The notes beneath the pieces are model-generated. The model was not told the DNA's origin. It made no database searches and saw only the letters and a list, made by a program, of their open reading frames with translations. From assembly GCF_003205495.1 (NCBI RefSeq), contig NZ_QJRX01000003.1, forward strand, positions 1 to 64,000: 64,000 nt of DNA, read 5' to 3'. A program made the position numbers and the translations under genes. Below, one piece after another: positions 26,794-39,860 of this stretch. Every line of letters begins with the position of its first letter. Position 1 is the stretch's first letter. The stretch comes from Aquipseudomonas alcaligenes. GTDB lineage: Bacteria > Pseudomonadota > Gammaproteobacteria > Pseudomonadales > Pseudomonadaceae.

Positions 26794-27801
26794 TCAGTCC
26801 TTGCGGCGCTTGAGCTGGTCCTTCAGCTGGGTCGGGACCTGGCGGATGATCAGCATGTCGCGCGCCTCGTCGTATTCGATCTTCGAGCCCAGCAGGTGCG
26901 CCTCGAAACTGATCGACAGGCCCTCGGCGCGCCCGGTGAAGCGGCGGAACTGGCTGAGGGTACGCTTGTCCGCCGGAAACTCCGGGGCCATGCCGTAGTC
27001 CTTGTTGCGGATATGTTCGAAGAAGGCGCGCGGGCGCTCCTCGTCGATCAGCCCGGACAGCTCCTCCAGGGTGATCGGCTCGCCCAGCCTGGCCTGGCTG
27101 GTAGCGTAGTCGACCAGCGCGTCGGTCTTCTCGCGGGCCTTCTCCTCGGCCAGGTCCTCGCTCTCGACGAAGTCGCTGAAGGCCTTGAGCAGGGTGCGCG
27201 TCTCGCTCGGCGCATCGACGCCTTCCTGGCAGCCGATGAAGTCGCGGAAGTAGTCCGAGACCTTCTTGCCGTTCTTGCCGCGGATGAAGGAGATGTACTG
27301 CTTGGACTGCTTGTTGTTCTGCCACTCGCTGATGTTGATGCGCGCGGCCAGGTGCAGCTGGCCGAGGTCCAGGTGCTTGGCCGGCGCCACGTCCAGCGCC
27401 TCGGTCACCGCCACGCCCTCGCTGTGGTGCAGCAGGGCGATGGCCAGGTAGTCGGTCATGCCCTGCTGGTAGTGGGCGAACAGCACGTGGCCACCGGTGG
27501 ACAGGTTGGATTCCTCCATCAGCTTCTGCAGCTGCGTCACCGCCTGGCGGCTGAAGGTGGTGAAGTCCTGCTCGCCGTCCAGGTACTGCTTCAGCCAGCC
27601 GCTGAAGGGGTAGGCGCCGGACTCCTCGTGGAACAGGCCCCAGGCCTTGCCCTGCTTGGCGTTGTAGCTCTCGTTGAGGTCGGCCAGCAGGTTCTCCATG
27701 GCCTGCGAGGCGGCCAGTTCGCTGTCGCGGGCGTGCAGCACGGCGGGCGAGCCGTCGGGCTTCTTGTCGATCAGGTGGACGATGCAATGGCGGATCGGCA
27801 T
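26794..27801 (-). CDS. yejK: YejK/NdpA nucleoid-associated protein
   Basis: This 335-residue protein is conserved in gammaproteobacteria and associated with the nucleoid; its biochemical role is unclear. The N-terminus [14 protein letters not shown], the internal [22 protein letters not shown] and C-terminal [21 protein letters not shown] are characteristic. It is paired with the PPK2-like gene just downstream. Confidence 0.9.
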   Translation of the reverse strand: MPIRHCIVHLIDKKPDGSPAVLHARDSELAASQAMENLLADLNESYNAKQGKAWGLFHEESGAYPFSGWLKQYLDGEQDFTTFSRQAVTQLQKLMEESNLSTGGHVLFAHYQQGMTDYLAIALLHHSEGVAVTEALDVAPAKHLDLGQLHLAARINISEWQNNKQSKQYISFIRGKNGKKVSDYFRDFIGCQEGVDAPSETRTLLKAFSDFVESEDLAEEKAREKTDALVDYATSQARLGEPITLEELSGLIDEERPRAFFEHIRNKDYGMAPEFPADKRTLSQFRRFTGRAEGLSISFEAHLLGSKIEYDEARDMLIIRQVPTQLKDQLKRRKD

Positions 27802-27837
27802 GGCAGTCTCGGGGGGTGGAAGCGGAAAGCGCGTATC

Positions 27838-29169
27838 TTACTCGACGGCGGTTGCGCCCGCTCGCCGCTGGTAGGCGCGCAGGCGCTCGATCATGTAGCG
27901 CAGGTGCATGTGCAGCTCGTACAGCTCGCTGGAGTAGGACAGCGGCACCTCGACCTTGGCCAGTTCGTCTTCCAGTTTCTCCAGGCGCGCGATCTCCGCG
28001 TCGATATCGCCGTTGAGCTTGCCGCTGTAGAGCTGCTGGTCGATCTCGCGCAGGTGCTTGTACCAGCGGTAGATGCGCGCGCGGATGCGCCACTGGTAGA
28101 TCGGGCCGATGGCCTTGAACAGCGGGAACAGCAGGATCACCAGGGGAATGGCGAGGATGATGTAGCGGTCGGCCAGCGAGGCGATGCGGAACGGCAGGTA
28201 GCGCTGCAGGATCGGCAGGCCCTTGTCGTAGTAGTACTCGGCCTCGGCCAGGGTCTCCAGCGAGCGCGGCGGGCGCTGCGGGTAGCTGCCGGCCGGATCG
28301 AGCAGGCTGCCATCCTTGAGCACCTCGCGCGCGGCCTCGAGGATCAGCGGGGTGAGCGAGGGGTGGAAGTCCTCGCCGGCCACCAGGGTGGCCACCGGGC
28401 CGAGGGTAACGATGTCGCGGTCCGGGCTGTTGTTGGCCATGTCCAGCATGCCCTCGCCGACCTGCAGGCGGCTCAGGTATGGCAGGCGCGCCAGGTAGGC
28501 CTCGGTGCGGCGCAGGCTGACCAGGCGCACCCGGGGTTCGGCGGCCAGGCGCTGGACCAGCGGGTTCTCCGCCGGGCCGACGAAGAAGGCAGCGTCCAGC
28601 CGGCCCTCGACCAGCGCGTCGGCGGCGCGGCTGCCGCCCAGGCTCTGCCAGCCCTTGGGGTAGTCGGCCGGGGTGATGCGGTTGGCGGCAAACAGGGCGG
28701 CGGTGACCGCCTGGGTGCCGCTGTCCTCGGCGCCGATGGCCAGGCGCAGGCGCAGCAGGTCGGAGAGGCGTTCGAACTTCACCTTGCGGCCGGTGAACAG
28801 CCACAGCGGCTCGCGGTACATCACGCCGAGGCCGAGCAGCCGGGCGCGTGCCTCGGCGTCCAGGGTCAGCTCCTGGCCGCTCTGCACCAGGGCCAGCTCA
28901 ACTTCGCCGGCGCCCAGCTTGGCCAGGTTGTCACGCGAGCCCTGGCTCGGCACCAGCTCCAGCTCGAAGCCCTGCTCGGCCAGCTCGGCGCGCAGGCGCT
29001 CGGCGAAGGCGTGGTAGCCGCCGCCCTCGGCGCCGGTGGCCAGGCGCGCGTGCATCGGCGGTGGCGGCGCGACGAAGTAGAACAGCGCGCCGACCAGGCC
29101 GGCCAGCACCGGCACCAGCCACAGGTTGGCGAGGATGAGGATTTTCAGGTCGCGGAGAATGCGGCGCAT
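27838..29169 (-). CDS. TAXI-family TRAP solute receptor, membrane-anchored
   Basis: This 443-residue protein is anchored by an N-terminal transmembrane helix (about 13-34), followed by a periplasmic TAXI-type solute-binding domain (ATGAEGGGYHAFAERL, then ALVQSGQELTLDA, then SLGGSRAADALVEGRLDAAFF). A second transmembrane helix lies near 350-370, with a cytoplasmic coiled tail after it. No TRAP membrane subunits (DctQ/DctM) are nearby, so it may be a sensor or act with distant permeases. The ligand is unknown. Confidence 0.82.
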   Translation of the reverse strand: MRRILRDLKILILANLWLVPVLAGLVGALFYFVAPPPPMHARLATGAEGGGYHAFAERLRAELAEQGFELELVPSQGSRDNLAKLGAGEVELALVQSGQELTLDAEARARLLGLGVMYREPLWLFTGRKVKFERLSDLLRLRLAIGAEDSGTQAVTAALFAANRITPADYPKGWQSLGGSRAADALVEGRLDAAFFVGPAENPLVQRLAAEPRVRLVSLRRTEAYLARLPYLSRLQVGEGMLDMANNSPDRDIVTLGPVATLVAGEDFHPSLTPLILEAAREVLKDGSLLDPAGSYPQRPPRSLETLAEAEYYYDKGLPILQRYLPFRIASLADRYIILAIPLVILLFPLFKAIGPIYQWRIRARIYRWYKHLREIDQQLYSGKLNGDIDAEIARLEKLEDELAKVEVPLSYSSELYELHMHLRYMIERLRAYQRRAGATAVE

Positions 29170-29216
29170 GGTCGGTCCTTGAGGCTATCCCAGTGGGCAG
29201 GATAGCCGGAACCGCC

Positions 29217-30482
29217 TCAGCTCTGCAGGCTGGCCTGTGTGCCGCGGCGCCCGCGCCAGTGATCCAGCAGGGCGATCACGGCCAGCAGGCCGAGGGCGTA
29301 CAGCGCGTCGATGCCCAGCGCCAGCAGCACCAGCGCGCAAAGCAGGGCGCTGAACGCCGCGAGCCAGCGCCAGATGCCGCGCAGCAGCACCACGCCGGCG
29401 CCCATGCTGAGCAGGTAGACCAGGATGAAGTTGCCGTTGGCATAGCGGATCAGGTCGTCCACCGACAGCTGCAGCATGGCGGCCAGGCCTGCGCACAGGG
29501 CACAGATCGCCACCACCAGCAGCAGCGCCGGGCCGGGTACGCCGTGGCGGTTGCGCGCGGCCAGCGGCGCCGGCAGCTTGCCCTCGTCGGCCAGGCTCCA
29601 GATCAGCCGGGCGAAGCCCTGCACATAGACATTCATCGAGGCGAAACAGGCCAGGTAGCCGACCAGCGCCACCAGCCAGCCGGCGCGGTCGCCCAGCAGC
29701 AGGTGCATCAGGCGCGGCAGCGAGGCGGCGTCGCTGTGCTCGTCGCCGTACACGCCGAAGCTCAGCACCGCCACCGAGAAAGCCCAGTAGACCAGGCCGG
29801 CCAGCAGCACGCCGAGCAGCAGGGCCAGGGGGAAGTCGCGCTGCGGGCGGCGGAATTCCTCGCCCAGGTGGGTGAAGGCCTCGATGCCAACGAAGCACCA
29901 GAACATCACGCCCAGCGCGGCGGGAATCAGCGGCCAGGTGTCGCCGACCGGCGGCAGCAGCGGCTGGCTGGCCAGCGGCAGCTCGCCCACCCACCAGACC
30001 AGGGCGACGGTGCCGATGATCGCCAGGGCGATCAGCCCCTGCACCAGGCCGCTGGCGCGCGCCGGGCGCTGGCCGAGCAGGAGCATGGCAGCCAGGGTGG
30101 CGAGCTGGATCAGCAGCGCTTCGCCGCGGCCCACCGGCAGCACGGCCTGCCAGAAGCCGGTGGCGATGTTCAGCGCGGCGGGCAGGCCGACCGGCAGCAC
30201 GGCGAGGAACAGGAAGGCGATCAGTCGCTCGCTGCGCGCGCCGAAGGCGCGGCCGATCAGGTGCGGCGCGCCGCCGGCGTGGGGGAAGCGGCGGCCCAGC
30301 TGGGCGAAGGTGAAGGCCACCGGCAGCACCAGGGCGATGAGGATCAGCCAGGCCCACAGCGAGGCCTGGCCGGCGGCGGTGGCGGCCAGCGCCGGCACCA
30401 CGAAGATGCCGGTGCCCAGCAGTGAGGTGCTGAGCAGGCCGATGCCCTGCAGCAGGCCCAGTTCCTTGTTCAGACGGCTCAT
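29217..30482 (-). CDS. YjeH-type APC amino-acid permease/exporter
   Basis: This 421-residue membrane protein has about 12 hydrophobic helices and APC-superfamily signatures (LLSTSLLGTGIFVVPALAA near the N-terminus, FWCFVGIEAFTHLGEEF near the middle). E. coli YjeH exports methionine and branched-chain amino acids; the same role is inferred. The start at 30482 gives the family N-terminus MSRLNKELGLLQG; the frame extends 12 residues further upstream. It is divergent from an Lrp-type regulator, a usual arrangement for amino-acid exporters. Confidence 0.85.
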   Translation of the reverse strand: MSRLNKELGLLQGIGLLSTSLLGTGIFVVPALAATAAGQASLWAWLILIALVLPVAFTFAQLGRRFPHAGGAPHLIGRAFGARSERLIAFLFLAVLPVGLPAALNIATGFWQAVLPVGRGEALLIQLATLAAMLLLGQRPARASGLVQGLIALAIIGTVALVWWVGELPLASQPLLPPVGDTWPLIPAALGVMFWCFVGIEAFTHLGEEFRRPQRDFPLALLLGVLLAGLVYWAFSVAVLSFGVYGDEHSDAASLPRLMHLLLGDRAGWLVALVGYLACFASMNVYVQGFARLIWSLADEGKLPAPLAARNRHGVPGPALLLVVAICALCAGLAAMLQLSVDDLIRYANGNFILVYLLSMGAGVVLLRGIWRWLAAFSALLCALVLLALGIDALYALGLLAVIALLDHWRGRRGTQASLQS

Positions 30483-30598
30483 GAGGTATGCTCGTGCGAT
30501 CCTTTTCGATCCCGCCATGTTAAGCGCGCCGCCGCGGCCAGGTTGCCGCCGATCGCCGGCAAACTGGCGGAATCGCCCGTCAGATCGCCGGAGCCTTC

Positions 30599-31018
30599 GT
30601 GGACAAGTTCGACCGCCAGATTCTCGCCCTGCTGCGCAGCGACGCGCGCACCTCCGTCAGCCAGATCGCCCGCGAGGTCAGCCTGTCGCGTTCGGCGGTG
30701 GGCGAGCGCATCCGCCAGCTGGAGCAGGCCGGGATCATCCGCGGCTACCACGCCCGCGTGGTGGAGGCGCAAGGCACGGCGGTGAAGGCCTTCCTCGAAC
30801 TCTTCTACAGCAATGGCCGCTGCCAGGACTATGTCGAACGCATGCGCGCCCATCCGGAGATCCGCCAGTGTTGCGGCATCAGCGGCGAGACCGACATGCT
30901 GGTGCAGGTGGAGGCGGCGAGCATGGCGCGCCTGGCCGAGATCCGCGGCGAGATCGAGAACTACCCCGGCATGCAGCGGGTGAAGACCCACATGGTGGTC
31001 AACGAATGGCCGATGTGA
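30599..31018 (+). CDS. Lrp/AsnC-family transcriptional regulator
   Basis: This 139-residue regulator has an N-terminal winged helix (FDRQILALLRSDARTSVSQI and LSRSAVGERIRQLEQAGII) and a C-terminal RAM ligand domain (about 65-139). The start is GTG 30599, with GGAG 5 nt upstream; the N-terminus is very short before the HTH, as usual. It lies 116 nt from the divergent permease, which it probably regulates in response to an amino acid. Confidence 0.87.
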   Translation: MDKFDRQILALLRSDARTSVSQIAREVSLSRSAVGERIRQLEQAGIIRGYHARVVEAQGTAVKAFLELFYSNGRCQDYVERMRAHPEIRQCCGISGETDMLVQVEAASMARLAEIRGEIENYPGMQRVKTHMVVNEWPM

Positions 31019-31032
31019 GGCTGTAACCGAGT

Positions 31033-31050
31033 CTTCATCAACCTTTCACA
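31033..31050 (+). promoter_or_regulatory. possible Pho-box-like direct repeat
   Basis: CTTCATCAACCTTTCACA contains two CTTxAx-type 7-mers with about 11-bp periodicity, loosely like the Pho box CTGTCAT repeats. It sits about 57 nt before the start of the beta-propeller gene. The match is weak. Confidence 0.25.
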
Positions 31051-31106
31051 CGGCCCGTGGAGACTGCGGCGGTTCATCCGTCCAACCCGCACAAGGAACT
31101 CTCCAC

Positions 31107-32474
<1,368 letters not shown>

Positions 32475-32490
32475 TGCAGCGGGCCTGCAC

Positions 32491-32522
32491 GGGAGCCGCC
32501 CTTCGGGGCGGCTCTTGCGTTT
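32491..32522 (+). terminator. terminator after the beta-propeller gene
   Basis: GAGCCGCC (32493-32500) pairs with GGCGGCTC across a TTCG-containing loop, followed by TTGCGTTT. It sits between convergent genes. Confidence 0.7.
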
Positions 32523-32528
32523 ACGCGC

Positions 32529-33329
32529 TCAGGGCAGGACCACGGCCTGCTCGGCGCCGTCCTCGGTGAGCATGTACTTGCCCGCCTGCAGGTCATGGAA
32601 GTAGCGGTCGTAGCGGCCGCTGCTGCGGAACTCGCGCAGGCGCTGGTTGAAGCGCTGCACCAGTGCCTCGCTGCCGGCCAGGCGCCTGGGCAGCATCAGG
32701 TAGCTCTGGTTGACCAGCAGCGGTTTGGGATGATGGGTGATGCGCGCCCGCTCGGCCGGGGTGAACTGGCTGCGCAGGGCGGCGTAGCCGACGTTGAGCT
32801 CCTGCGGGTAGAGCACGATGCGCTCCTTGAGCAGCTTCTCGAAGTTCTGCTGGTCGCTGGAGACCCGCTCCATGCGCACCTTGCCGCGTGCCAGGAAGGC
32901 ATCGAAGGCCGGCCCGTAGCTGTATTCCAGGCCGCCGCCGAGGGTCATGCCGGTGAGGTCGTCGAAGCGCTGCCAGTCGAAGGGCATGGACTTGAGGTGG
33001 AAGAACACGAACTGCTCGTTCAGCAGCGGCTCGCTGAACAGGAAGTCGGCCTCGCGCTCGCCCTTGTGCATCCATACGCCGGTGGCGTCGAACTTGCCGG
33101 CGGCGGCCTCGGAATAGGCGCGCGGCCAGGGCAGGAAGCGGAAGTTGACCTTGTAGCCTTCCGCGGCGAACAGGTCGCTGATGATGTGGGCCATCACGCC
33201 ATTGTGGCGCTGGTCGGTGGACAGGTAGGGCGGCCAGTCGCCGACGCTGATCTGCAGCTCGCGCGGCTGCGCCTGGGCGCTCAGCCCCCAGCACAGGCAG
33301 CAGATGGTCAGCAGCATTGTCCAGCGCAT
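32529..33329 (-). CDS. Periplasmic solute-binding protein, SBP_bac_3 (amino-acid type)
   Basis: This 266-residue exported protein has a signal peptide (about 1-21, ending AQA) and the family-3 binding fold: ELQISVGDWPPYLS at the N-terminus, then GVMAHIISDLFAAEGYKVNF and FDATGVWMHKGEREADFLFSE. There is no ABC permease next to it, so it may serve a distant transporter or be a stand-alone sensor-like protein as often seen in Pseudomonas. The start at 33329 gives the signal peptide; the frame extends upstream without reason. Confidence 0.85.
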   Translation of the reverse strand: MRWTMLLTICCLCWGLSAQAQPRELQISVGDWPPYLSTDQRHNGVMAHIISDLFAAEGYKVNFRFLPWPRAYSEAAAGKFDATGVWMHKGEREADFLFSEPLLNEQFVFFHLKSMPFDWQRFDDLTGMTLGGGLEYSYGPAFDAFLARGKVRMERVSSDQQNFEKLLKERIVLYPQELNVGYAALRSQFTPAERARITHHPKPLLVNQSYLMLPRRLAGSEALVQRFNQRLREFRSSGRYDRYFHDLQAGKYMLTEDGAEQAVVLP

Positions 33330-33378
33330 GGGCACTCCTCGGCTCCCGGCGGTCTCCGCTCTTACAGCCCTAGCATAG

Positions 33379-34371
33379 TCATCCCGCATTCGCGCTGGCG
33401 CAAGCACCCAGCCAGGTGCGACGGGCGGCGACCTCGTGGAAGGTCCAGGCGACGAAGCGGCTTTGCTTGTTGCCCTGGGCCATGTCCACCTGGCGCACTT
33501 CCAGCGCACCGGCCTGCTGCAGCGCCGCCTTCAGCAGCGCCAGGTTGGCGGCCTTGGACACCAGGCTGCTGAACCACAGCACCTGGCCGGCCACGGCCGC
33601 GCTCTCGCGCGCCATGCGGCGCAGGAAGGCCGCCTCGCCGCCTGCGCACCACAGCTCGTTGCTCTGCCCGCCGAAGTTGAGCACCGGCAGCTTGCGCCTG
33701 GGGTCGAGCTTGCCGAGGTTCCTCCACTTGCGCGTGCTGCCGCTGGCCGCCTCGGCGGCCGAGGCATGGAAAGGCGGGTTGCATAGGGTCAGGGCGAAGC
33801 GCTCGTCGGCTGCCAGCAGGCCCTGGAATATGTGCCGGTCATCGGCCTGCCGGCGCAGTTCGATGGCCTCGCCCAGGCCGTTGGCCTGGACGATGTGGCG
33901 CGCCGAATCGAGTGCCCGCGCGTCGATGTCCGAGCCGAGGAAGCGCCAGCCGTAGTCGCTGTGGCCGAGCAGCGGGTAGATGCAGTTGGCCCCGCAGCCC
34001 ACGTCCAGCACGCGCACCCCGGCGCCACGCGGGATGACCCCGGCGTTGCCCTCGGCCAGCAGGTCGGCCAGGCCGTGCAGGTAGTCGGCGCGTCCGGGGA
34101 TCGGCGGGCACAGGTAGCCCGGCGGGATGTCCCAGTGGCGGATGCCGTACAGCTGGCGCAGCAGGGCGCGGTTGAACACCCGCACCGCCTCGGGGTCGGC
34201 GAAGTCGATGCTCTGCTTGCCATAGGGGTTGAGGATGACGAAGCGGCCCAGCTCCGGGCTGCTCTCGATCAACCTGGGGAAGTCGTAGCGACCCTGGTGG
34301 CGGTTGCGCGGGTGCAGTTGGCCCTTGACGACTGCCTTGGGCTGGCGCGGCGGCGGGTTCTTCTGACGCAT
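33379..34371 (-). CDS. rlmF: RlmF, 23S rRNA adenine(1618)-N6-methyltransferase
   Basis: This SAM-dependent enzyme methylates N6 of A1618 in 23S rRNA. The 330-residue protein has an N-terminal [16 protein letters not shown], the SAM motif [16 protein letters not shown] near residue 122 and the catalytic CNPPFH near 202. The start at 34371 gives the family N-terminus MRQKNPPPR. It is the last gene of a minus-strand trio with the Trp-rich protein and the renalase-like gene. Confidence 0.93.
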   Translation of the reverse strand: MRQKNPPPRQPKAVVKGQLHPRNRHQGRYDFPRLIESSPELGRFVILNPYGKQSIDFADPEAVRVFNRALLRQLYGIRHWDIPPGYLCPPIPGRADYLHGLADLLAEGNAGVIPRGAGVRVLDVGCGANCIYPLLGHSDYGWRFLGSDIDARALDSARHIVQANGLGEAIELRRQADDRHIFQGLLAADERFALTLCNPPFHASAAEAASGSTRKWRNLGKLDPRRKLPVLNFGGQSNELWCAGGEAAFLRRMARESAAVAGQVLWFSSLVSKAANLALLKAALQQAGALEVRQVDMAQGNKQSRFVAWTFHEVAARRTWLGACASANAG

Positions 34372-34409
34372 GGTGACTGCTTCGGCGGGCGAGGGGGCGG
34401 CATTGTCCG

Positions 34410-35617
<1,208 letters not shown>

Positions 35618-35660
35618 CTACCTCGTTTGCCTTTACTACAGGCTACGCTCTCGACGAATT

Positions 35661-35685
35661 CTGTACAAACACTTGTCTTGTACAG
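35661..35685. promoter_or_regulatory. CTGTACAA-N9-TTGTACAG operator-like palindrome
   Basis: Two perfect 8-bp arms, CTGTACAA (35661-35668) and TTGTACAG (35678-35685), are separated by 9 nt in the 198-nt gap between divergent genes. The TGTACA arms at this spacing resemble the operator I recall for class II LitR/PplR MerR-type light regulators of pseudomonads (TRTACA about 12 bp apart). No such regulator gene is present in this window. Confidence 0.6.
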
Positions 35686-35812
35686 CTATGTTCGGTTCCA
35701 ATCGCGAACCTGCTGAAACTGCGACGTCAGGTCCGGGCGGACAAGGCACGTGCCTGCGTCATACTTCAGACTAGGGCGAGACTGGTGGTTAGCGCCATGC
35801 GAGGAGGATGCC

Positions 35813-36718
35813 ATGCACATATTGCTGACCGGCGGTACGGGTCTGATCGGCCGCGCGCTGTGCCGGCACTGGCTGGCCGCGGGCCACAGCCTGTCCGTGT
35901 GGAGCCGCAGGCCGGAGCAGGTGAGTCAACTCTGTGGCGCAGCGGTGCGTGGCATCGCGCGGCTGGAGGAATATGGCGACGCCCCCCTGGACGCCGTGAT
36001 CAACCTGGCCGGCGCGCCGATCGCCGACCGCCACTGGACGCACAAGCGCAAGGCCCTGCTGTGGGCCAGCCGGATCAGCCTCACCGAACAGCTGCTGGCC
36101 TGGTTGGAGGCGCGCGCGCAGCGCCCGCGGGTGCTGATCTCCGGCTCGGCCGTGGGCTGGTATGGCGACGGCGGCGAGCGCGAGCTGCACGAGAGCGATG
36201 CACCGGTCTGCGAGGACTTCGCCGCCCAGCTGTGCGGCGCCTGGGAGGAGACCGCGCAGCGCGCCGAGGCCCTCGGCATCCGCGTGGTGCTGCTGCGCAC
36301 CGGACTGGTGCTGGCGCCCGATGGTGGCTTCCTCAAGCGCCTGCTGCTGCCCTTCCGCCTGGGCCTGGGCGGGCCGATCGGCAACGGCCGGCAGTGGATG
36401 CCGTGGATTCATTTGCAGGATGAAATCGGCCTGATCGATTTTCTCTTGCGGCGGGAGGGCGCCAGCGGTCCCTATAATGCCTGCGCGCCGCAGCCGGTGC
36501 GCAACCGCGACTTCGCCCGCGCCCTGGGCCGGGCGCTGCATCGCCCGGCCATCCTGCCGGTGCCGGCCCTGGCGCTCAAGCTGGGCTTGGGCGAGCTCTC
36601 CGAGCTGCTCCTGGGCGGGCAGAAGACCCTGCCGCAGCGCGCCCTGCAGGACGGCTACGCATTCCGCTTCACCGACATCGACTCGGCCCTGGCCGACATC
36701 CTCAAGGACACCGCATGA
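35813..36718 (+). CDS. TIGR01777-family NAD-dependent epimerase-like protein (YfcH/SulA type)
   Basis: This 301-residue SDR-superfamily protein has the Rossmann motif [16 protein letters not shown] (about 4-19), [13 protein letters not shown] near 65, [11 protein letters not shown] near 110 and a C-terminal [18 protein letters not shown] typical of TIGR01777. The catalytic activity is unknown. The start at 35813 has a GGAGG site upstream; in-frame sequence before it is not part of the gene. The hemH start overlaps its stop (ATGA). The same pair occurs in PAO1. Confidence 0.9.
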   Translation: MHILLTGGTGLIGRALCRHWLAAGHSLSVWSRRPEQVSQLCGAAVRGIARLEEYGDAPLDAVINLAGAPIADRHWTHKRKALLWASRISLTEQLLAWLEARAQRPRVLISGSAVGWYGDGGERELHESDAPVCEDFAAQLCGAWEETAQRAEALGIRVVLLRTGLVLAPDGGFLKRLLLPFRLGLGGPIGNGRQWMPWIHLQDEIGLIDFLLRREGASGPYNACAPQPVRNRDFARALGRALHRPAILPVPALALKLGLGELSELLLGGQKTLPQRALQDGYAFRFTDIDSALADILKDTA

Positions 36719-37737
36719 CCGATCATGCCCTGCTGTTGCTCAACCTGGGTTCGCCGGCTTCCACCGAGGTGGCCGACGTGCGTCGCTACCTCAACCAGTT
36801 CCTCATGGACCCCTACGTGATCGACCTGCCTTGGCCGGTGCGGCGCCTGCTGGTATCGCTGATCCTGCTCAAGCGCCCGGCGCAGTCGGCACACGCCTAC
36901 GCCTCGATCTGGTGGGAGGAGGGCTCGCCGCTGGTGGTGCTCAGCCGCCGCCTGCAGCAGGCCATGGCCCCGCACTGGCCGCATGGCCCGGTGGAGCTGG
37001 CCATGCGCTATGGCGAGCCGTCGATCGAGAAGGTGCTGGTTGGCCTGGCGGCCCGGGGTGTGAAGAAAGTCACCCTGGCACCGCTCTATCCGCAGTTCGC
37101 CGACAGCACCACCACCACCGCGCTGCAGGAAGTGCGGCGGGTTGTACGTGAGCGCGGCCTGGCCCTGCAATTCGCCGAGCTGGCGCCGTTCTACGCCCAG
37201 CCGGAGTACGTCGAGGCCCTGGTGGAGAGCGCCAAACCTTATATCGAGCAGGACTTCGACCACCTGCTGCTGAGCTTCCACGGCCTGCCGGAGCGCCACC
37301 TGCACAAGCTGGACCCCACCGGCCACTGCCTGAAAGGCGCCGATTGCTGCAAGAACGCCTCGCCGCAGGTGCTCGCCAACTGCTATCGCGCCCAGTGCCT
37401 GCGCAGCGCCGAACTGTTCGCCGATCGCGCCGGGCTGCCGGCCGGCAAGTGGTCGGTGGCTTTCCAGTCGCGCCTGGGCCGTGCCAAGTGGATCGAGCCC
37501 TACACCGAGGCGCGTCTGGACGAGCTGGCCAAGGCCGGGGTGAAGAAGCTGCTGGTGATGTGCCCGGCCTTCGTTGCCGACTGCATCGAGACCCTGGAGG
37601 AAATCGGCGACCGCGGCCGCGAGCAGTTCCGCGAGGCGGGCGGCGAGGACCTGGTGCTGGTGCCCTGCCTGAACGACCACCCGCAGTGGGTTCAGGCGCT
37701 CAAGGTGCTGTGCGAGCGGGCACCCGAGCAGCTGTGA
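36715..37737 (+). CDS. hemH: HemH, ferrochelatase
   Basis: Ferrochelatase inserts Fe2+ into protoporphyrin IX, the last step of heme synthesis. The 340-residue protein shows [11 protein letters not shown] at the N-terminus, the catalytic His in [12 protein letters not shown] (near 190) and the conserved [15 protein letters not shown] near 284. Its ATG overlaps the epimerase-like gene, so the two are translationally coupled. With hemA at 17638, both ends of heme synthesis are in this window. Confidence 0.96.
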   Translation: MTDHALLLLNLGSPASTEVADVRRYLNQFLMDPYVIDLPWPVRRLLVSLILLKRPAQSAHAYASIWWEEGSPLVVLSRRLQQAMAPHWPHGPVELAMRYGEPSIEKVLVGLAARGVKKVTLAPLYPQFADSTTTTALQEVRRVVRERGLALQFAELAPFYAQPEYVEALVESAKPYIEQDFDHLLLSFHGLPERHLHKLDPTGHCLKGADCCKNASPQVLANCYRAQCLRSAELFADRAGLPAGKWSVAFQSRLGRAKWIEPYTEARLDELAKAGVKKLLVMCPAFVADCIETLEEIGDRGREQFREAGGEDLVLVPCLNDHPQWVQALKVLCERAPEQL

Positions 37738-37780
37738 AGGCAACTGCCGGGTTTGCATGAGTGGCGCCGCTGCGCGGCCG

Positions 37781-39142
37781 TCAGCTCGGGAAGTGCAGGC
37801 GGAAGAGGGTGCCGTCGCCATCGCTGCTGACGCTGACCTGGCCGCCGTGTGCCTGCATGATCGAACGCACGATTGCCAGGCCCAGGCCGCCGGAGTCGCC
37901 CGGCTGATGGCGTGAAGGGTCGCAGCGGTAGAAGCGCTCGAACAGATGCGGCAGGTGCTGTGCGCCGATCGGCTCGCCGAGGTTGTGCACGCTGAGGGTC
38001 ACGCCCGTGGCCGTGCGGGTGCTGCCGAGGGTCACGCGGCTGTGTGGTGTGGCGTGGCGCAGGGCATTGGCCAGTAGGTTGGCCAGGGCGCGGCGCAGCA
38101 GTTGCGGTTCGGCCGCGAGCTGTCCGCTGGCCTGGTTGAGCAGGGTGAGGTCGCGCTCCTGGGCCATGCCCTCGAAGTAGTCGCACAGCTGCTCGCCCAA
38201 CGCCTGCAGGTCGACTGCCTCGCGCTGGATCGCCGCCTTCGGCTGCTCGGTGCGGGCGAGGAACAGCATGCTGTCGATCATCCGCGCCAGGCGTTCGTAT
38301 TCCTCCTGATTGGACACCAGCAGGTTCTGGTAGTCCTCGACCGAACGCGAGTGGCGCAGCGCCTGCTGGGTCTGGCCCATCAGGTTGCTCAGCGGTGTGC
38401 GCATCTCGTGGGCCAGGTCCTCGGAGAAGCGCGAGAGCTGGGCAAAGCCCTGCTCCAGGCGGTCGAGCATCTGGTTCAGGGCCTGGCTCAGGGCGCTCAG
38501 CTCGCCGACCTCGGCAAAGCCCTGCAGGCGCAGGTGCAGATGCTGCGTATCGATGCCGGCGGCCTGCCGGGCCAGCTGGCGCACCGGGCGCAGCCCGCGC
38601 TGGCTGACCAGGGCGCCGAGGGCGAAGGCCAGCAGCGCACCGACGCCCAGTGCCAGGCCGATCTTCAGGCGATAGGCGGCGAGCATCTGCTCGCGCTCGC
38701 TGGCCAGCTTGCCGGCGATCAGCCGCAGCGCGCCGCCCGGGCGTGGCACATCGAGCCAGGCCAGGCGCAAGCTCGGGTTGCCCGGTGCATCGGTCAGCCG
38801 GGGTTCGGTCGCAGCAGGCAGGCTTGGCAGGGGCAGGGCCGGCGGGTTCACCTCGATCAGTGGCTGGCCCTGGGCATCGACTATCCACAGCAGGTTGTCG
38901 CGGTTGCCCAGCATGTTCTCGTACAACTGCGGACGGCGGCGCAGCGCCTCGATGCTGGCGGCGTCATCGAGCAGGGCCTGCATGCGCTGCAGGCGGCCGA
39001 GCAGGGCCTGGTCGTCGCGCCAGGCGATTTCGCGCTGCAGCGACTGGTACAGGAAGAAGCCCAGGGCGCCGAGCAGCAGCACGCCGACCAGGGCGAACAT
39101 CAGCGCCAGGCGCAGGCTCAAGGTGCGCGGCCAGAGCCTCAC
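37781..39142 (-). CDS. Sensor histidine kinase, HprS/CusS-like (heavy metal / oxidant type)
   Basis: This 453-residue kinase has two transmembrane helices (about 11-33 and 161-180) enclosing a periplasmic sensor of about 125 residues, a HAMP linker (about 182-234), a HisKA domain with the phosphoacceptor H245 in [11 protein letters not shown], and a C-terminal HATPase domain ([10 protein letters not shown], then [12 protein letters not shown]). It belongs to the CusS/CopS family. Its context next to hiuH points to the HprS group, which senses H2O2 or HOCl and copper in E. coli. Its start overlaps the response-regulator stop. Confidence 0.88.
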   Translation of the reverse strand: MRLWPRTLSLRLALMFALVGVLLLGALGFFLYQSLQREIAWRDDQALLGRLQRMQALLDDAASIEALRRRPQLYENMLGNRDNLLWIVDAQGQPLIEVNPPALPLPSLPAATEPRLTDAPGNPSLRLAWLDVPRPGGALRLIAGKLASEREQMLAAYRLKIGLALGVGALLAFALGALVSQRGLRPVRQLARQAAGIDTQHLHLRLQGFAEVGELSALSQALNQMLDRLEQGFAQLSRFSEDLAHEMRTPLSNLMGQTQQALRHSRSVEDYQNLLVSNQEEYERLARMIDSMLFLARTEQPKAAIQREAVDLQALGEQLCDYFEGMAQERDLTLLNQASGQLAAEPQLLRRALANLLANALRHATPHSRVTLGSTRTATGVTLSVHNLGEPIGAQHLPHLFERFYRCDPSRHQPGDSGGLGLAIVRSIMQAHGGQVSVSSDGDGTLFRLHFPS

Positions 39143-39810
39143 GGCTGCAGGTCCAGCAGGTAGCCGATGCCGCGCACGGTGTGGATCAGCTTGAGCGGGT
39201 AGGGATCGTCGACCTTGGCGCGCAGGCGGCGGATGGCCACGTCGACCACGTTGGTGTCGCTGTCGAAGTTCATCTGCCAGACATGCGAGGCGATCAGCGA
39301 GCGCGACAGCACTTCGCCCTGGCGGCTCAGCAGCAGGTGCAGCAGGGCGAATTCCTTGTTGGTCAGGTTTAGCCGCTCGCCACTGCGGGTGACCTTGCGC
39401 TTGAGCAGGTCGAGCTGCAGGTCGGCGACCTCGAAGTGCTCGGTTTCCCGCGGCGGACCCCGGCGTAGCAGACTGCGCACGCGCGCCAGCAGCTCGGCGT
39501 AGGAGAAGGGCTTGACCAGGTAGTCGTCGGCGCCCAGCTCCAGGCCGCGCACACGGTCCTCGACGGCATCACGGGCGGTGAGGAACAGCACCGGGGTCTG
39601 CAGCTGGCGGCGGATGATCTGCAGCAGCTGCCAGCCATCGATGCCCGGCAGCATGACGTCGAGGATGATCAGGTCGAACACCTCCTCCTGCGCCAGGTGC
39701 AGGCCGTCCAGGCCATTGCCGGCGACCTCTACCGCATAGCCGTCTTCGCTCAGGCCCTTGCGCAGGTAATCCGCCGTCTTCGCTTCGTCTTCAACCACCA
39801 GGATACGCAT
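39139..39810 (-). CDS. OmpR-family response regulator, HprR/CusR-like
   Basis: This 223-residue regulator has a receiver domain (phospho-acceptor Asp in [13 protein letters not shown] near residue 51, Lys in [11 protein letters not shown] near 101) and a C-terminal winged helix ([14 protein letters not shown], then [15 protein letters not shown], ending [11 protein letters not shown]). The sequence type is the heavy-metal CopR/CusR group. It is divergent from the GlcG-like and hiuH genes, with a box matching the recalled HprR site between them. I chose the start at 39810, which gives MRILVVEDE. Confidence 0.9.
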   Translation of the reverse strand: MRILVVEDEAKTADYLRKGLSEDGYAVEVAGNGLDGLHLAQEEVFDLIILDVMLPGIDGWQLLQIIRRQLQTPVLFLTARDAVEDRVRGLELGADDYLVKPFSYAELLARVRSLLRRGPPRETEHFEVADLQLDLLKRKVTRSGERLNLTNKEFALLHLLLSRQGEVLSRSLIASHVWQMNFDSDTNVVDVAIRRLRAKVDDPYPLKLIHTVRGIGYLLDLQP

Positions 39811-39860
39811 GCCGACCTCCACTGCAGACGCATAGCCTAGGTCGATCCGCGCTTCTCTCC

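Noticed and set aside
27838..29169. Complete TRAP transporter
   Set aside because: Only the TAXI receptor is present; no DctQ or DctM-like membrane gene is adjacent.
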